A stretch of DNA of 64,000 nucleotides. Source: QHWK01 sp035259385 (GTDB lineage: Bacteria > Acidobacteriota > Vicinamibacteria > Vicinamibacterales > CAVVIG01). Positions 52,014 to 60,900 of this stretch are shown here, in pieces. The position numbers and the translations under genes were made by a program. The stretch is taken from the NCBI GenBank assembly GCA_035259385.1, contig DATFWL010000390.1, positions 1-64,000 of the forward strand, written 5' to 3'. Position 1 is the first letter of the stretch. Every line of letters begins with the position of its first letter. A model generated the notes under the pieces. That model had not been told where the DNA came from. It saw nothing but the letters and a program-made list of their open reading frames with translations, and searched no databases.

Positions 52014-52448
52014 TCATCGTACCGACCACGCCCATCCGACGAACAGCATTTGCATCGGAATGCGAAGCACGAGCGCAGTCGCTGGACGACCTCGCAGGGT
52101 GAGATTCCGGCGCACGGCGCTGATGTTGGCGGGAAGCATCGCGACGAGGAGAACGATCAGCCCGCACGCCGCCCAGAATCGTATCTCCGGAACGAGCAAG
52201 CCGAGCGCGCCGACCGCCTCGGCGATGCCGGTCAGGAGCACGAGCAGGTCAGGCCGCGGCAGGGAAGGCGGGACCATCGCGATGAGTTCCCTCTTCATCG
52301 GTCCGAAGTGTGACGCGGCCGTGAAGAGGAACATGATCGCCAGGCCGGCGCGTGCGCTCACCAGCCACGTGCCGAATCGCGTGACGCCCGCCGCGCCGAG
52401 CAGACGAAACAGCAAGGTCGATCCCAACAGGATCAGGAGCACTTGCAT
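52014..52448 (-). CDS. DoxX-family membrane protein
   Basis: A 144-residue inner-membrane protein with four hydrophobic helices. Motifs of the DoxX family are visible: RFGTWLVSARAGLAIMFLFTAASHF near the N-terminus, then LLVLLTGIAEAVGALGLLVPEIRFWAACGLIVLLVAMLPANI, where G-x-x-E-x-x-G/A-x-x-G-L is conserved. DoxX-like proteins are associated with thiosulfate:quinone oxidoreductase or redox stress, but most members have no known function. The start is the ATG at 52448 rather than one 10 codons upstream. It is convergent with the small LuxR-type gene. Confidence 0.75.
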   Translation of the reverse strand: MQVLLILLGSTLLFRLLGAAGVTRFGTWLVSARAGLAIMFLFTAASHFGPMKRELIAMVPPSLPRPDLLVLLTGIAEAVGALGLLVPEIRFWAACGLIVLLVAMLPANISAVRRNLTLRGRPATALVLRIPMQMLFVGWAWSVR

Positions 52449-52762
52449 GGTGCGACGCGATCGTAACGGCTCGCACACGTCGAGTCTTGAACGAACTGGC
52501 TGGTCTCACGACTTCACGAGATCGATCACACACGCAGCCGATTGCTGACGACGCGCCGGTCACCAGCGCGGCGGTCATGCAAGTGCCTTGTCAGAATACA
52601 CCGGCGATGTCCCGAAGGATCGTAAGCAGCCAGTTTGTTCAAGGTCGGCCGGCGAAGTTGCAAACAATGTGCGGCAGCCTCCCCACGTCAGCCAATTCGT
52701 TCAAGACGAACCAAGGCTCTGTTGCTAGCATCCGGTGATCCTTGGAGGAAGGCGGCCCAACC
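52449..52762. promoter_or_regulatory. Divergent region upstream of the third sigma-54 activator
   Basis: No gene is seen in these 314 nt. TTGCTAGCAT near 52723 looks like an extended -10 box (TGCTAGCAT) for the activator gene, whose ribosome site GGAGGAAGG is at 52744-52752. No repeat or palindrome of note was found. Confidence 0.3.
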
Positions 52763-54787
52763 ATGACGATGAAGATTCAGGGCAACTCTGAGGCTCTCGG
52801 GGCTTTCCACGACCTGTTACCGGCGCTCGCGAGCACGCTCGACGTTGGTGAGATCTTCCGGCACCTCACTCGCGTCGCGACCAGGGTCATTCCTCACGAC
52901 GAAGCCAATCTCGCTCTCCTCACCGAAGACGGCGTCCAGTTCCGGGAGTACGTCACCGGCAACAATGCAGGTCCCCGCATGACGCGTCGTGCGACCTGTT
53001 GCCCGTTGCGTAATCTTGACGAGCCGCAACTGGTCAATGACATTCCGGGGGACGGTCCCTTCCGGGCAGGAATCAGCGCGCCGGTTCGCGTGCAGGACCA
53101 GCCGCTTGGCGTCCTCGCGCTGCTCGCTTACCAACCCAGGCGCTATTCGTGTGACGATCTCGCTGTCGTTCAATGGCTGGCCGATTATCTCGCCATCGCG
53201 CTCGCGCATCAGCGATTGTCCGAATCCACGCGTCAGGCAGCGGTCGAGCACGAGCGCGTCGCGACGATCGAAGGCTCGATGGAGCTGTTGCGGACGATCT
53301 CCGGCGTGCTGGACATCCGCACCGTGTTTCCGCAGATATCGGAAGTCGCGAACAAGATGCTGGCGCACGACTTTCTCACGATGTCCTTTCACGATCGCGA
53401 TGGGACGATCAAGATCGAGGCCGCGTCGAGCGACGAATTTCAACTGAGACGAATCGTCAAGCCGAACGGGTCGCATCCTCCCGAACGGTTTCTGATCGTT
53501 GACGATTTCGCCGTGAAGTCCATACCGATCGTGGAACCGCGGGGATTCCAGGAGCTCGTCCTGAAAGCGGGATTTCGCTCGCTGCTCACCGTTCAGGCCG
53601 ACGCCGGCGCGCAGGAAGTGGGCCTGGGATTCTGGTCGAGGAGGCCGTCGGCATTCTCCTTGCGTGACGTGCCGATCGCCCGGCGCATCTCCGATCATGT
53701 CACCCTGGCGGTGTCACATGAACGACTGGCGACCGCGGCGCGCTCGGTCGCGGAGGCGCAGGCGCGCGCCGAGCGCCTGGAAGCGCGGGTGCACGCGCTC
53801 ACCTCCGAGCTGGCGCGCCAGTCCGGGCCGGGTCGAGTCGTCGGCCACTCCGCTGAATGGCTGGAGGTGCTGAGGAAGGCCACGCAGGTGGCGGCCACCA
53901 ACACGACGGTGCTGCTGGCGGGGGAATCCGGTACCGGCAAGGAGGTGGTTGCGCGATTCATCCATCGCGCGTCGTCGCGCGCCAACGGGCCATTCATCGC
54001 ATTGAACTGCGCGGCACTGCCGGAGCAGCTCCTGGAGTCCGAGCTCTTCGGGTACGAGCGCGGCGCGTTCACCGGCGCACAGCAGGCCAAGCCGGGCCAG
54101 ATCGAGCTGGCGGCCCGGGGCGTGTTGTTTCTCGACGAAGTCACCGAGATGAGCCCGTCCGCGCAGGCGAAGTTCCTGCGTGTGCTGCAGGAGCGTGAGT
54201 TTCAACGGCTGGGCGGCACGAAAAAATTGACGGCGGACGTTCGGGTGATCGCCGCAACCAACCGCGACCTTCGTCAAGCCGTCTCGCGTGGCGATTTTCG
54301 CGAGGATCTCTTCTACCGGCTCCAGGTGTTCGAGATCACGCTGACGCCGTTGCGCGAACGGCGGAGCGACATCCTGCCGCTCAGCGACGCGTTCCTGCAG
54401 GACATCGGCCAGGCATTCGGTCGTCCACCCGCGGGACTGACTCACGACGCGCGTGACGCCTTGCTTGCGTATGCGTGGCCGGGGAACGTGCGTGAGCTGC
54501 ACAACGTCCTCGAGCGCGCGGCGATTCTGTGCCAGGGCGGATTGATCACGGCCGATCACCTGACATTGGATACGGCGCCGCGATCCCTGGCGGCGTTGGC
54601 GCCGCAATCCTCGCGCGCCTCGGTCACCGACCTCAACGCCATGGAACGGACGACGATCGCCCAGGTCTTGCAGGATGTCGGGTGGAACAAGTCCCTTGCC
54701 GCGCGACGGCTGGGCCTCAGTCGAACCCAGTTGTACGTCCGGTTGCGGAAATATTCGCTCGAACAGCCGCCTGGCGGAAACAGATGA
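52763..54787 (+). CDS. Sigma-54-dependent activator with two GAF-type domains
   Basis: A 674-residue enhancer-binding protein. Two GAF-like sensor modules lie at about residues 15-160 and 175-340; a coiled-coil linker follows (SVAEAQARAERLEARVHALTSEL). The AAA+ core has GESGTGKE, GAFTGA, RGVLFLDEVTEMS, ATNRDL and YAWPGNVRELHN. The C-terminal Fis-type helix-turn-helix is NKSLAARRLGLSRTQLYVRLRKY. It is another FhlA-like regulator that should sense a small molecule or redox state. The ATG is chosen with GGAGGAAGG upstream; a TTG 7 codons earlier is less likely. It has no adjacent co-directional partner gene. Confidence 0.92.
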   Translation: MTMKIQGNSEALGAFHDLLPALASTLDVGEIFRHLTRVATRVIPHDEANLALLTEDGVQFREYVTGNNAGPRMTRRATCCPLRNLDEPQLVNDIPGDGPFRAGISAPVRVQDQPLGVLALLAYQPRRYSCDDLAVVQWLADYLAIALAHQRLSESTRQAAVEHERVATIEGSMELLRTISGVLDIRTVFPQISEVANKMLAHDFLTMSFHDRDGTIKIEAASSDEFQLRRIVKPNGSHPPERFLIVDDFAVKSIPIVEPRGFQELVLKAGFRSLLTVQADAGAQEVGLGFWSRRPSAFSLRDVPIARRISDHVTLAVSHERLATAARSVAEAQARAERLEARVHALTSELARQSGPGRVVGHSAEWLEVLRKATQVAATNTTVLLAGESGTGKEVVARFIHRASSRANGPFIALNCAALPEQLLESELFGYERGAFTGAQQAKPGQIELAARGVLFLDEVTEMSPSAQAKFLRVLQEREFQRLGGTKKLTADVRVIAATNRDLRQAVSRGDFREDLFYRLQVFEITLTPLRERRSDILPLSDAFLQDIGQAFGRPPAGLTHDARDALLAYAWPGNVRELHNVLERAAILCQGGLITADHLTLDTAPRSLAALAPQSSRASVTDLNAMERTTIAQVLQDVGWNKSLAARRLGLSRTQLYVRLRKYSLEQPPGGNR

Positions 54788-54861
54788 TCGCTTCGTGACG
54801 ATCACCTGGCGCAGCGAATCAAGAGAAGTGTGAGCCAACCCCAGCCGCGCGCGAACTCGTA

Positions 54862-55086
54862 CTAGGAAAGACTGGCCCGCCGCAGCCGCGGATGGATCTT
54901 TTCCGCCGACGCTGTCCACAACGACGGATCGCACAGCAGAAGCGCGTCGAATTCATCGGATGTCAACTCGTATCCGACCTCGCGCAGCGCCGTCAGCGTC
55001 TCGCGGGGGCGCGCGGTAAAGCGGCGACGCAGATCCTCGTCGGTCAGCAACCACCCGATCACCAGTTGAACCGTCTTGTGCGACAT
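54862..55086 (-). CDS. Small NHLP-clan-like protein (Os1348-like)
   Basis: A 74-residue protein: MSHKTVQLVIGWLLTDEDLRRRFTARPRETLTALREVGYELTSDEFDALLLCDPSLWTASAEKIHPRLRRASLS. Its helical pattern (V-x-x-x-I-G-x-L-L-T-D-E-x-[FL]-R, then P-x-x-T-L, then L-T-x-x-E) resembles small proteins of the nitrile-hydratase-leader-peptide clan, such as those called Os1348. The clan includes leader regions of RiPP precursors, but no Gly-Gly site or modification enzyme is seen here, so peptide natural product status is not supported. It is divergent from the TolC/RND operon across a region with repeated operator-like words. Confidence 0.6.
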   Translation of the reverse strand: MSHKTVQLVIGWLLTDEDLRRRFTARPRETLTALREVGYELTSDEFDALLLCDPSLWTASAEKIHPRLRRASLS

Positions 55087-55127
55087 CAGTGGTCGCCGTG
55101 GCAATCCGCGCGCCAGCGCGAGCGAAC

Positions 55128-55200
55128 GCGAATCCTGCGCTGGCCGCTGGCGAATCCGCAGGTTGCTTGCGCATCCGCAAGCACCTGTGCGCGAATACGC
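55128..55200. promoter_or_regulatory. Iterated GCGmATmCGCA motif array upstream of the efflux operon
   Basis: Four related words occur on the plus strand: GCGAATCCTGC (55128), GCGAATCCGCA (55150), GCGCATCCGCA (55169) and GCGAATACGCA (55191). Steps are 22, 19 and 22 nt, about two helical turns, so the sites face one side of the DNA. A perfect stem GCTTGCG-CATC-CGCAAGC (55165-55182) overlaps the third. The remainder of the gene-free stretch 55087-55412 shows nothing else. Confidence 0.5.
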
Positions 55201-55412
55201 ACTCGGCCCCGGCCCCTTCGCCCGAAAGTCTTCGAATCGAGGCCCGACTGCGCGATGGATCATCGTTTGCCTTTCACGTCGGACGACTGGAGCCGTCCAT
55301 GGGCGAACGCCCCGGCGTTGCAGCGCATCACGCGATCCCAGGCGCCGACGTAACAGAATCGCGGCGAACCCCCGGTGAACCAGCGGCCGTGCATGCGGCA
55401 GATTTACGTACC

Positions 55413-56747
55413 GTGAGGCGCATCGCACCGCGGTTCGGCGCCGTTCTCATCGCTTTTCTGGTGCCCGGCGGGCTGCGCGCTCAGGTGACGACCCTGGGCG
55501 AGGCGGTTCGAGCCGCGGAAGCGTCGAATCGAACGATCAAAATCGCGGAGCTCGACCGCGACAAGGCGCGCCGCGACGTCGATGAGGCGAAGACGCGTCG
55601 TCTCCCCACGTTTTCGATCACGGCACTCGGATCGCAACCGCTCACGCAACTCGGCATCACGCTCGAACGAGGCAGCCTGGGTGTGTACCCGCACGACGGT
55701 CCGATTCCGGGCCAGACGACGACCCTGGAGAGCCCGCTGCAATTCGGCTTTATCGGTTACGCGTCCGTGGCGCAGCCGCTCACGCAACAGATCAAGATCG
55801 GGCTCGGGATCGATCTCGCGGGAGTCGGCGTCGAGGCCAGCGAGGAACAGCTGCGCGCGAAGCGGCAGGCGATCGTCAACGAAGTGCGTCACCTCTACTA
55901 CGGCATCGCGCAGGCTGAGAGCGGTCGAAAGGCGCTCGCGGAGACGGTCGATTTCCTGAAGCAGCTCGAACGCGAGACCAGCCAGCAGGTGCTCCAGCGC
56001 GCCGCGCTGCGCGACGACCAGCTGCACGTCAAGGCGCAACTCGTTCAGGCCGAATACGAGCTGCTCAGGACCGAGGACCCGATCGCGACGCAGAAAGAGC
56101 AACTCAATCGGCTGATGGGTCGACCAGTCGATACCGCGCTCGAAATCGACGCGTCCAGCATCGCCGATTCGGACTCTCTCTCGCTGCACGACGCGTACGC
56201 CGAGGCGCTCGCGTCGCGGCCCGAGATCGGGCTGGCGAAAGTGCAGCAGCGAAAGGCGGAGCTCGAACGGCGGGCTGCGAGTGCGGAGCGGATCCCGGAC
56301 GTCAGCCTCGCGTTCTCCGCGCTTCGGACGATCCACTACAGCAGCGTCTTTCCGAACAGCGTGAGCAGTGTCGGCGTTCAGGTCAACTGGGACGTCTTCG
56401 ACTGGGGACGGAAACGAGAAGAGGTTCAGAAGAAGCAGGCGGCCGAGACGCAAGCCGCGCTCGAGCTGCGCGACACCGAGGCGCGCGTCATGGTGGACGT
56501 CGCGCACCAGTATCGTCGGATTGCCGAGGCACGAAAACAGGTCGAGCTCGCGGAGGCGCTGAAGGCCGCAAACAGCGAATCGCTCCGGCTCGCTCGAAAC
56601 CGCTACGTTCAGCGCGAAGCGCTGTTGAGCGACGTCGTCAGGTCGCAGTCGAGCCTGGCGGAATCGGACCACCGTTATGTGCAGGCCCTGATGGACCTGG
56701 CGAACGCCCAGGCCGACTTCGAGAAGGCGCTCGGCAGGGATCGGTGA
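55413..56747 (+). CDS. TolC-like outer-membrane efflux protein
   Basis: A 444-residue outer-membrane channel with a signal peptide (MRRIAPRFGAVLIAFLVPGGLRAQ, read from GTG). TTLGEAVRAAEASNRTIKIAELDRDKARRDVDEAKTRRLPTFSITALG is the classic OEP start. Two long helical hairpins, repeats of the same fold, include NEVRHLYYGIAQAESGRKALAETVDFLKQLE and VDVAHQYRRIAEARKQVELAEALKAANSESLRLARNRY. It should pair with the adaptor and RND pump downstream. The frame is open upstream, but only the GTG at 55413 lies at the signal peptide; a GTG at 55389 is possible. The adaptor gene begins 8 nt after its stop. Confidence 0.88.
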   Translation: MRRIAPRFGAVLIAFLVPGGLRAQVTTLGEAVRAAEASNRTIKIAELDRDKARRDVDEAKTRRLPTFSITALGSQPLTQLGITLERGSLGVYPHDGPIPGQTTTLESPLQFGFIGYASVAQPLTQQIKIGLGIDLAGVGVEASEEQLRAKRQAIVNEVRHLYYGIAQAESGRKALAETVDFLKQLERETSQQVLQRAALRDDQLHVKAQLVQAEYELLRTEDPIATQKEQLNRLMGRPVDTALEIDASSIADSDSLSLHDAYAEALASRPEIGLAKVQQRKAELERRAASAERIPDVSLAFSALRTIHYSSVFPNSVSSVGVQVNWDVFDWGRKREEVQKKQAAETQAALELRDTEARVMVDVAHQYRRIAEARKQVELAEALKAANSESLRLARNRYVQREALLSDVVRSQSSLAESDHRYVQALMDLANAQADFEKALGRDR

Positions 56748-56755
56748 GGACACGC

Positions 56756-57961
56756 ATGTCTTTCCCATGGAAGTCGTTTCTGCTTGTGGCGGCGGCCGCG
56801 CACGGCGGTTGCGGCGCCGGCGACGTCAAGGCCGACGCGCGCAGCCCGAAGGCGGTCCGCCTCGTCAGCGTCGAATCGTCGGACGGTGTGGAGACGACGA
56901 CGTACTCGGTCACGCTGGCGCCGAATGCGCAAGTCGATCTCGCATTCCGCATCGCCGGGTACGTCGTCGACGTGCGCCGCTTGAAAACCGCGGACGGGCG
57001 GAGCCGCGAACTGGAACCGGGGGACCTCCTGCCGAGCGGCACGACGCTGGCTCGCGTGAGGTCGTCGGACTACGACGCCGCGGTGGACAAGGCGCACGGC
57101 GCGCGCGATGAAGCGGGCGCCGGCATCGCGGCGGCGGAGGCGACACTCGCCGAAGCGCAGGCCGGCTTGACGCAGGCAGAATTCGACTACGGTCGCATCT
57201 CTACGCTCTGGCAGCAGGAGAGCATCACGAAGCCGGCCTACGACGGCGCCAGGGCCAGGCTCGATGCGGCGCGCGCCAAAGTGGACGCCGCCGCCGCCGG
57301 CGTGGCGGCGGCCCGGCAGCGGGCGGCGGCAGCCGTCGGGCAGGCGCACGAAGCCGAAATCGCGCGGAGCGACACCGAGCTTCGCGCGCCCTTCGACGCA
57401 ATTCTCCTCGAGCGCCGCATCGACATCGGCACGCTGGTGTCGCCGGCGGTGCCCGCTTTTACGATTGCCGATCTGCGGCAGATCAAGGCGCGGTTCAACG
57501 CGCCGGATACGGCGCTGCATCGGTTTCACGTCGGTCAGCTGCTGCCGTTGACCGTCGACGCATTCCCGAGCGACCGATTTGAGGGACACGTTCTGTCGAT
57601 CGCGCCGGCGGCCGACCTCAAATCGCGATCGTTCGAAGTCATCGTGACGATCGACAACCCGGCGTTGAAGCTGCGCTCCGGCATGATCGCGTCCGTCCAT
57701 GTTGGCAGCGAGGCGACGGCAGAGCGCCAGCTTCGAATTCCGATCGATGGGCTCGTTCACGATCCCGACCGGGAGCAGTATCTGGTGTACGGCCTCGAGC
57801 AGAAGAACGGCCGCAGCGTGGTGAAGGCGATTCCCATCCGCCCCGGTCCGCTCGTCGGCAATCAAGTCTCCGTGCTGGAAGGGCTGAGCGCGGGCCAGCG
57901 GATCGTCTCGCCTGGCGCAAACCTGCTGCGGCCGGGCGATGCGGTGACGGAAATCCGGTAG
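56756..57961 (+). CDS. RND efflux periplasmic adaptor (membrane fusion protein)
   Basis: A 401-residue HlyD/AcrA-type adaptor. A short leader (SFPWKSFLLVAAAAHGGCG) might be lipid-modified at Cys, but the lipobox is weak. VDLAFRIAGYVVDVRR is the lipoyl-like start, followed by a coiled-coil hairpin (KAHGARDEAGAGIAAAEATLAEAQAGLTQAEFDYGRI) and ELRAPFDAILLERRIDIGTLVSPAVPAFTIADL. The beta-barrel and membrane-proximal domains follow. It links the inner-membrane pump to the TolC-like channel. GAGGA 6 nt before ATG sets the start. The pump gene starts 2 nt after its stop. Confidence 0.88.
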   Translation: MSFPWKSFLLVAAAAHGGCGAGDVKADARSPKAVRLVSVESSDGVETTTYSVTLAPNAQVDLAFRIAGYVVDVRRLKTADGRSRELEPGDLLPSGTTLARVRSSDYDAAVDKAHGARDEAGAGIAAAEATLAEAQAGLTQAEFDYGRISTLWQQESITKPAYDGARARLDAARAKVDAAAAGVAAARQRAAAAVGQAHEAEIARSDTELRAPFDAILLERRIDIGTLVSPAVPAFTIADLRQIKARFNAPDTALHRFHVGQLLPLTVDAFPSDRFEGHVLSIAPAADLKSRSFEVIVTIDNPALKLRSGMIASVHVGSEATAERQLRIPIDGLVHDPDREQYLVYGLEQKNGRSVVKAIPIRPGPLVGNQVSVLEGLSAGQRIVSPGANLLRPGDAVTEIR

Positions 57962-57963
57962 CC

Positions 57964-60900
57964 ATGCATACCGACCTCGAGACGAATCCGCCCCGTCACA
58001 GCGTCGCCCGCTTCTTCGTCGAGAACCGCCACGTGTCGTGGGTGCTGCTGGCGGGCGTCGTCGCGTGGGGGATCTGGGCCTATGCCGCGATGCCCAAGCG
58101 CAAGGATCCGGACATCCCCGTCCGCCAGGTCGCTGTCGTCACGCCGTGGCCGGGGCAGAGCGCCGAGCGAGTGGAGCAGCTGGTGACGCGCAAAGTCGAG
58201 GAACGCGTTGCGCAGAACATCAGAGTCGCCGAGATTACGTCCACCACGCGCCCCGGACTCTCTGTCGTCTATGCAGAGGTCGACGAGAACGCCCGCATCG
58301 ATACCGGCAAGGAGTTCGACGACATCAAGGTCAAGCTCGACGCGCTGACCGATCTGCCGGAAGGCGCGGGACCGATTCAATACATCAAGGAATTCGGCGA
58401 AACGTCGGCGCTGCTGCTCGCGGTGGCCAGCCCGCCGGCGAGCGGACCGCACGTGCGCCTGCTCGCGAGCCAGATTGCGGCCGCGACCGCCTCGGCCGCA
58501 TCGGCGCTCGACATCGCATTGTGCAGTACCGGCTCGCCCGATCCGTCGTTCGTCCGTGAGGCTGCCGGCTTACTGGGCGACGCGCTCGTCCGCCAAGGCG
58601 TTGGAACCGGCGTGCGCCTCATCGAGGGGCCGAGCTTTGTCATCGTTCGGCTCTCGACGGCTGCCGATGCCCGCACGGCAGCTCGCGCGGTGCACAAGGT
58701 ATGGGAAGAGCTGCCGCAGCGCGCCGACATTCATCCGGACGTGTGGGATCCGATCGTCATCGTCCCGGGTATCTCGGTCGTGGATGCGATAACCCATGAA
58801 GCGGGACCGAAGTACTCGTACCGCGATCTCGACGACTTCAGCGATCGCATCGAGAAGGCGATCAGGATCGCCCCCGAGGCGTCGCGCGTCACGCGGGTCG
58901 GCGTCATCGAAGAGCAGATCGAGGCGCGCTACTCGCAGAGCCGGTTGGCGGCGCTCGGCATCGTGCCGGCAGCGATCCGTGGAATCCTGCAGAGCCGCAA
59001 CACGACGCTGCCCGCAGGGTCGGTGAACGCGGAGGGGCGTGAGCTGGCGCTCGAGCAGACCGGCGAGTTCCGGACGCTCAGCGACATCGACACCGCGGTG
59101 TTCACGCAGATGGCGAACGGCACGCCGCTGTACCTGCGCGACATCGGAAGCGTCCATCGCGGTTACCAGCATCCGGCCCGCCTGCTCTCGTACTACACGT
59201 GGCGGGACGAGAGCGGCCGGTGGCTGAGAGGCCGCGCGATCACGCTGTCCACCGAGATGAAGAAGGGCGAGCAGATCGATCGATTCGGGACCGCCGTCCA
59301 CGCACGGGTAGAAGAGGTTCGACGCTCGCTGCCCTCCGATCTGGTCGTCGGGACGACGTCCGATCAGCAGCGCCAGGTGCGCGAGAAGCTGGATCTGTTC
59401 AATCGCAGCCTCTGGGAAGCGGTGGTGCTGGTCGTCCTGGTCTCGTTGGTCGGGTTCTGGGAGTGGCGTTCGGCGCTGCTGATGGCGCTGTCGATTCCGA
59501 TCACGCTCGCGATGACCTTCGGGTTGATGCAGCTCGTCGGTCTCGACATCCAGCAGATGTCAATCGCGTCGTTGATCATCGCGCTCGGCCTGCTCGTCGA
59601 CGACCCGGTCGTTGCCGGCGACGCGATCAAACGGGAGCTGGCGCACGGGAAACCGCGCGCCGTCGCCGCCTGGCTGGGACCGGAGAAGCTGTCGAAAGCC
59701 ATCATGTACGCCACGATCACCAACATCGCCGCGTACCTGCCGTTCCTGCTCCTGAGCGGCGACGTCGGCCGCTACATCTACAGCCTCCCGGTCACGATCG
59801 CCTGTTCGCTGGTGGCGTCGCGCGTGATGTCGATGACGTTTCTGCCGCTGCTGGCTTACTACATCCTGAAACCGGCGCCCGACGCCGCGGTGGATCGGCC
59901 CCGTGACACGTGGTTCGGCAGGGCGTACGAACGGCTCGTGACCGTCGCGATCGACCATCGCTGGCGGTTTCTGGCGGCATCCTCGCTGGTCCTCGCCACC
60001 GGCGGCTTCTTCGCCTCGCATCTGAACCGGCAGTTCTTTCCACGGGACAACTTCTACATCGCCTACGTCGACATTCGGCTGCCGGAAGACGCGCCGCTCG
60101 CGCAGACGGCGCGCATCACGCGCGAAGCGGACCAGGTGATTCGTGACGTCGCGGCGGAATACGATCGGGCGCACGAGGGCGGCTCGTCGCTCGCGTCGAT
60201 CACCTCGTTCGTCGGCGCCGGCGGCCCGCGCTTCTGGTTCTCCGTGCGCCCGGAGCCGCCGGCAGCCAACTACGCGCAGCTCCTGCTCCAGTTCACCCAG
60301 AGCGAAGACACGAATCGCCTGATCGGGCCGTTGCAGGATGCGCTCACCACGCGCGTGGCCGGGGCGCGAATCGACGTGCGCACCGTCGAAACCGGTCCGC
60401 CCACGATCATCCCGGTGTCGATGCGGATCTTCGGCGACGACGCCCGGGTCCTTCGTCAGGAGGCGGGCAAGCTCGCGGCGATTTTCAAGACGTCGCCGTA
60501 CGCGATCAACGTGCGCGACGACTGGGGAAACGACGCGATTCGCACCCGGCTCCAGATCGATCAAGACCGCGCCGGGCTCGCCGGCGTCTCGAGCGGCGAC
60601 ATCGCGGTGTCGATGTATTCCGGCGTCGTGGGCGCGCCGATCGGCTACCTCCGTGAAGGGCGGAAGAACATTCCGATCGTGCAGTTGATGGATTACGGGC
60701 AGCGCGAAACGGTGACCGACCTCGGCCAGCTGTACGTGTATTCAGCCCAGAGTCCGGTCAGGGTGACGCTCGGTCAGATCGCGCGGTTGACCTACAGCCC
60801 GGAAATGGCGGTGATCCACCGCGTCAACCAGTACCGCGCGATCGACGTTGCGGCGCTGCCGGCGCCCGGCCGGTTGGCCGCCGAGGTGACCGTGCCGCTG

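Noticed and set aside
54862..55086. RiPP precursor gene
   Set aside because: The protein resembles the leader clan only; there is no core peptide, cleavage site or maturation enzyme nearby.
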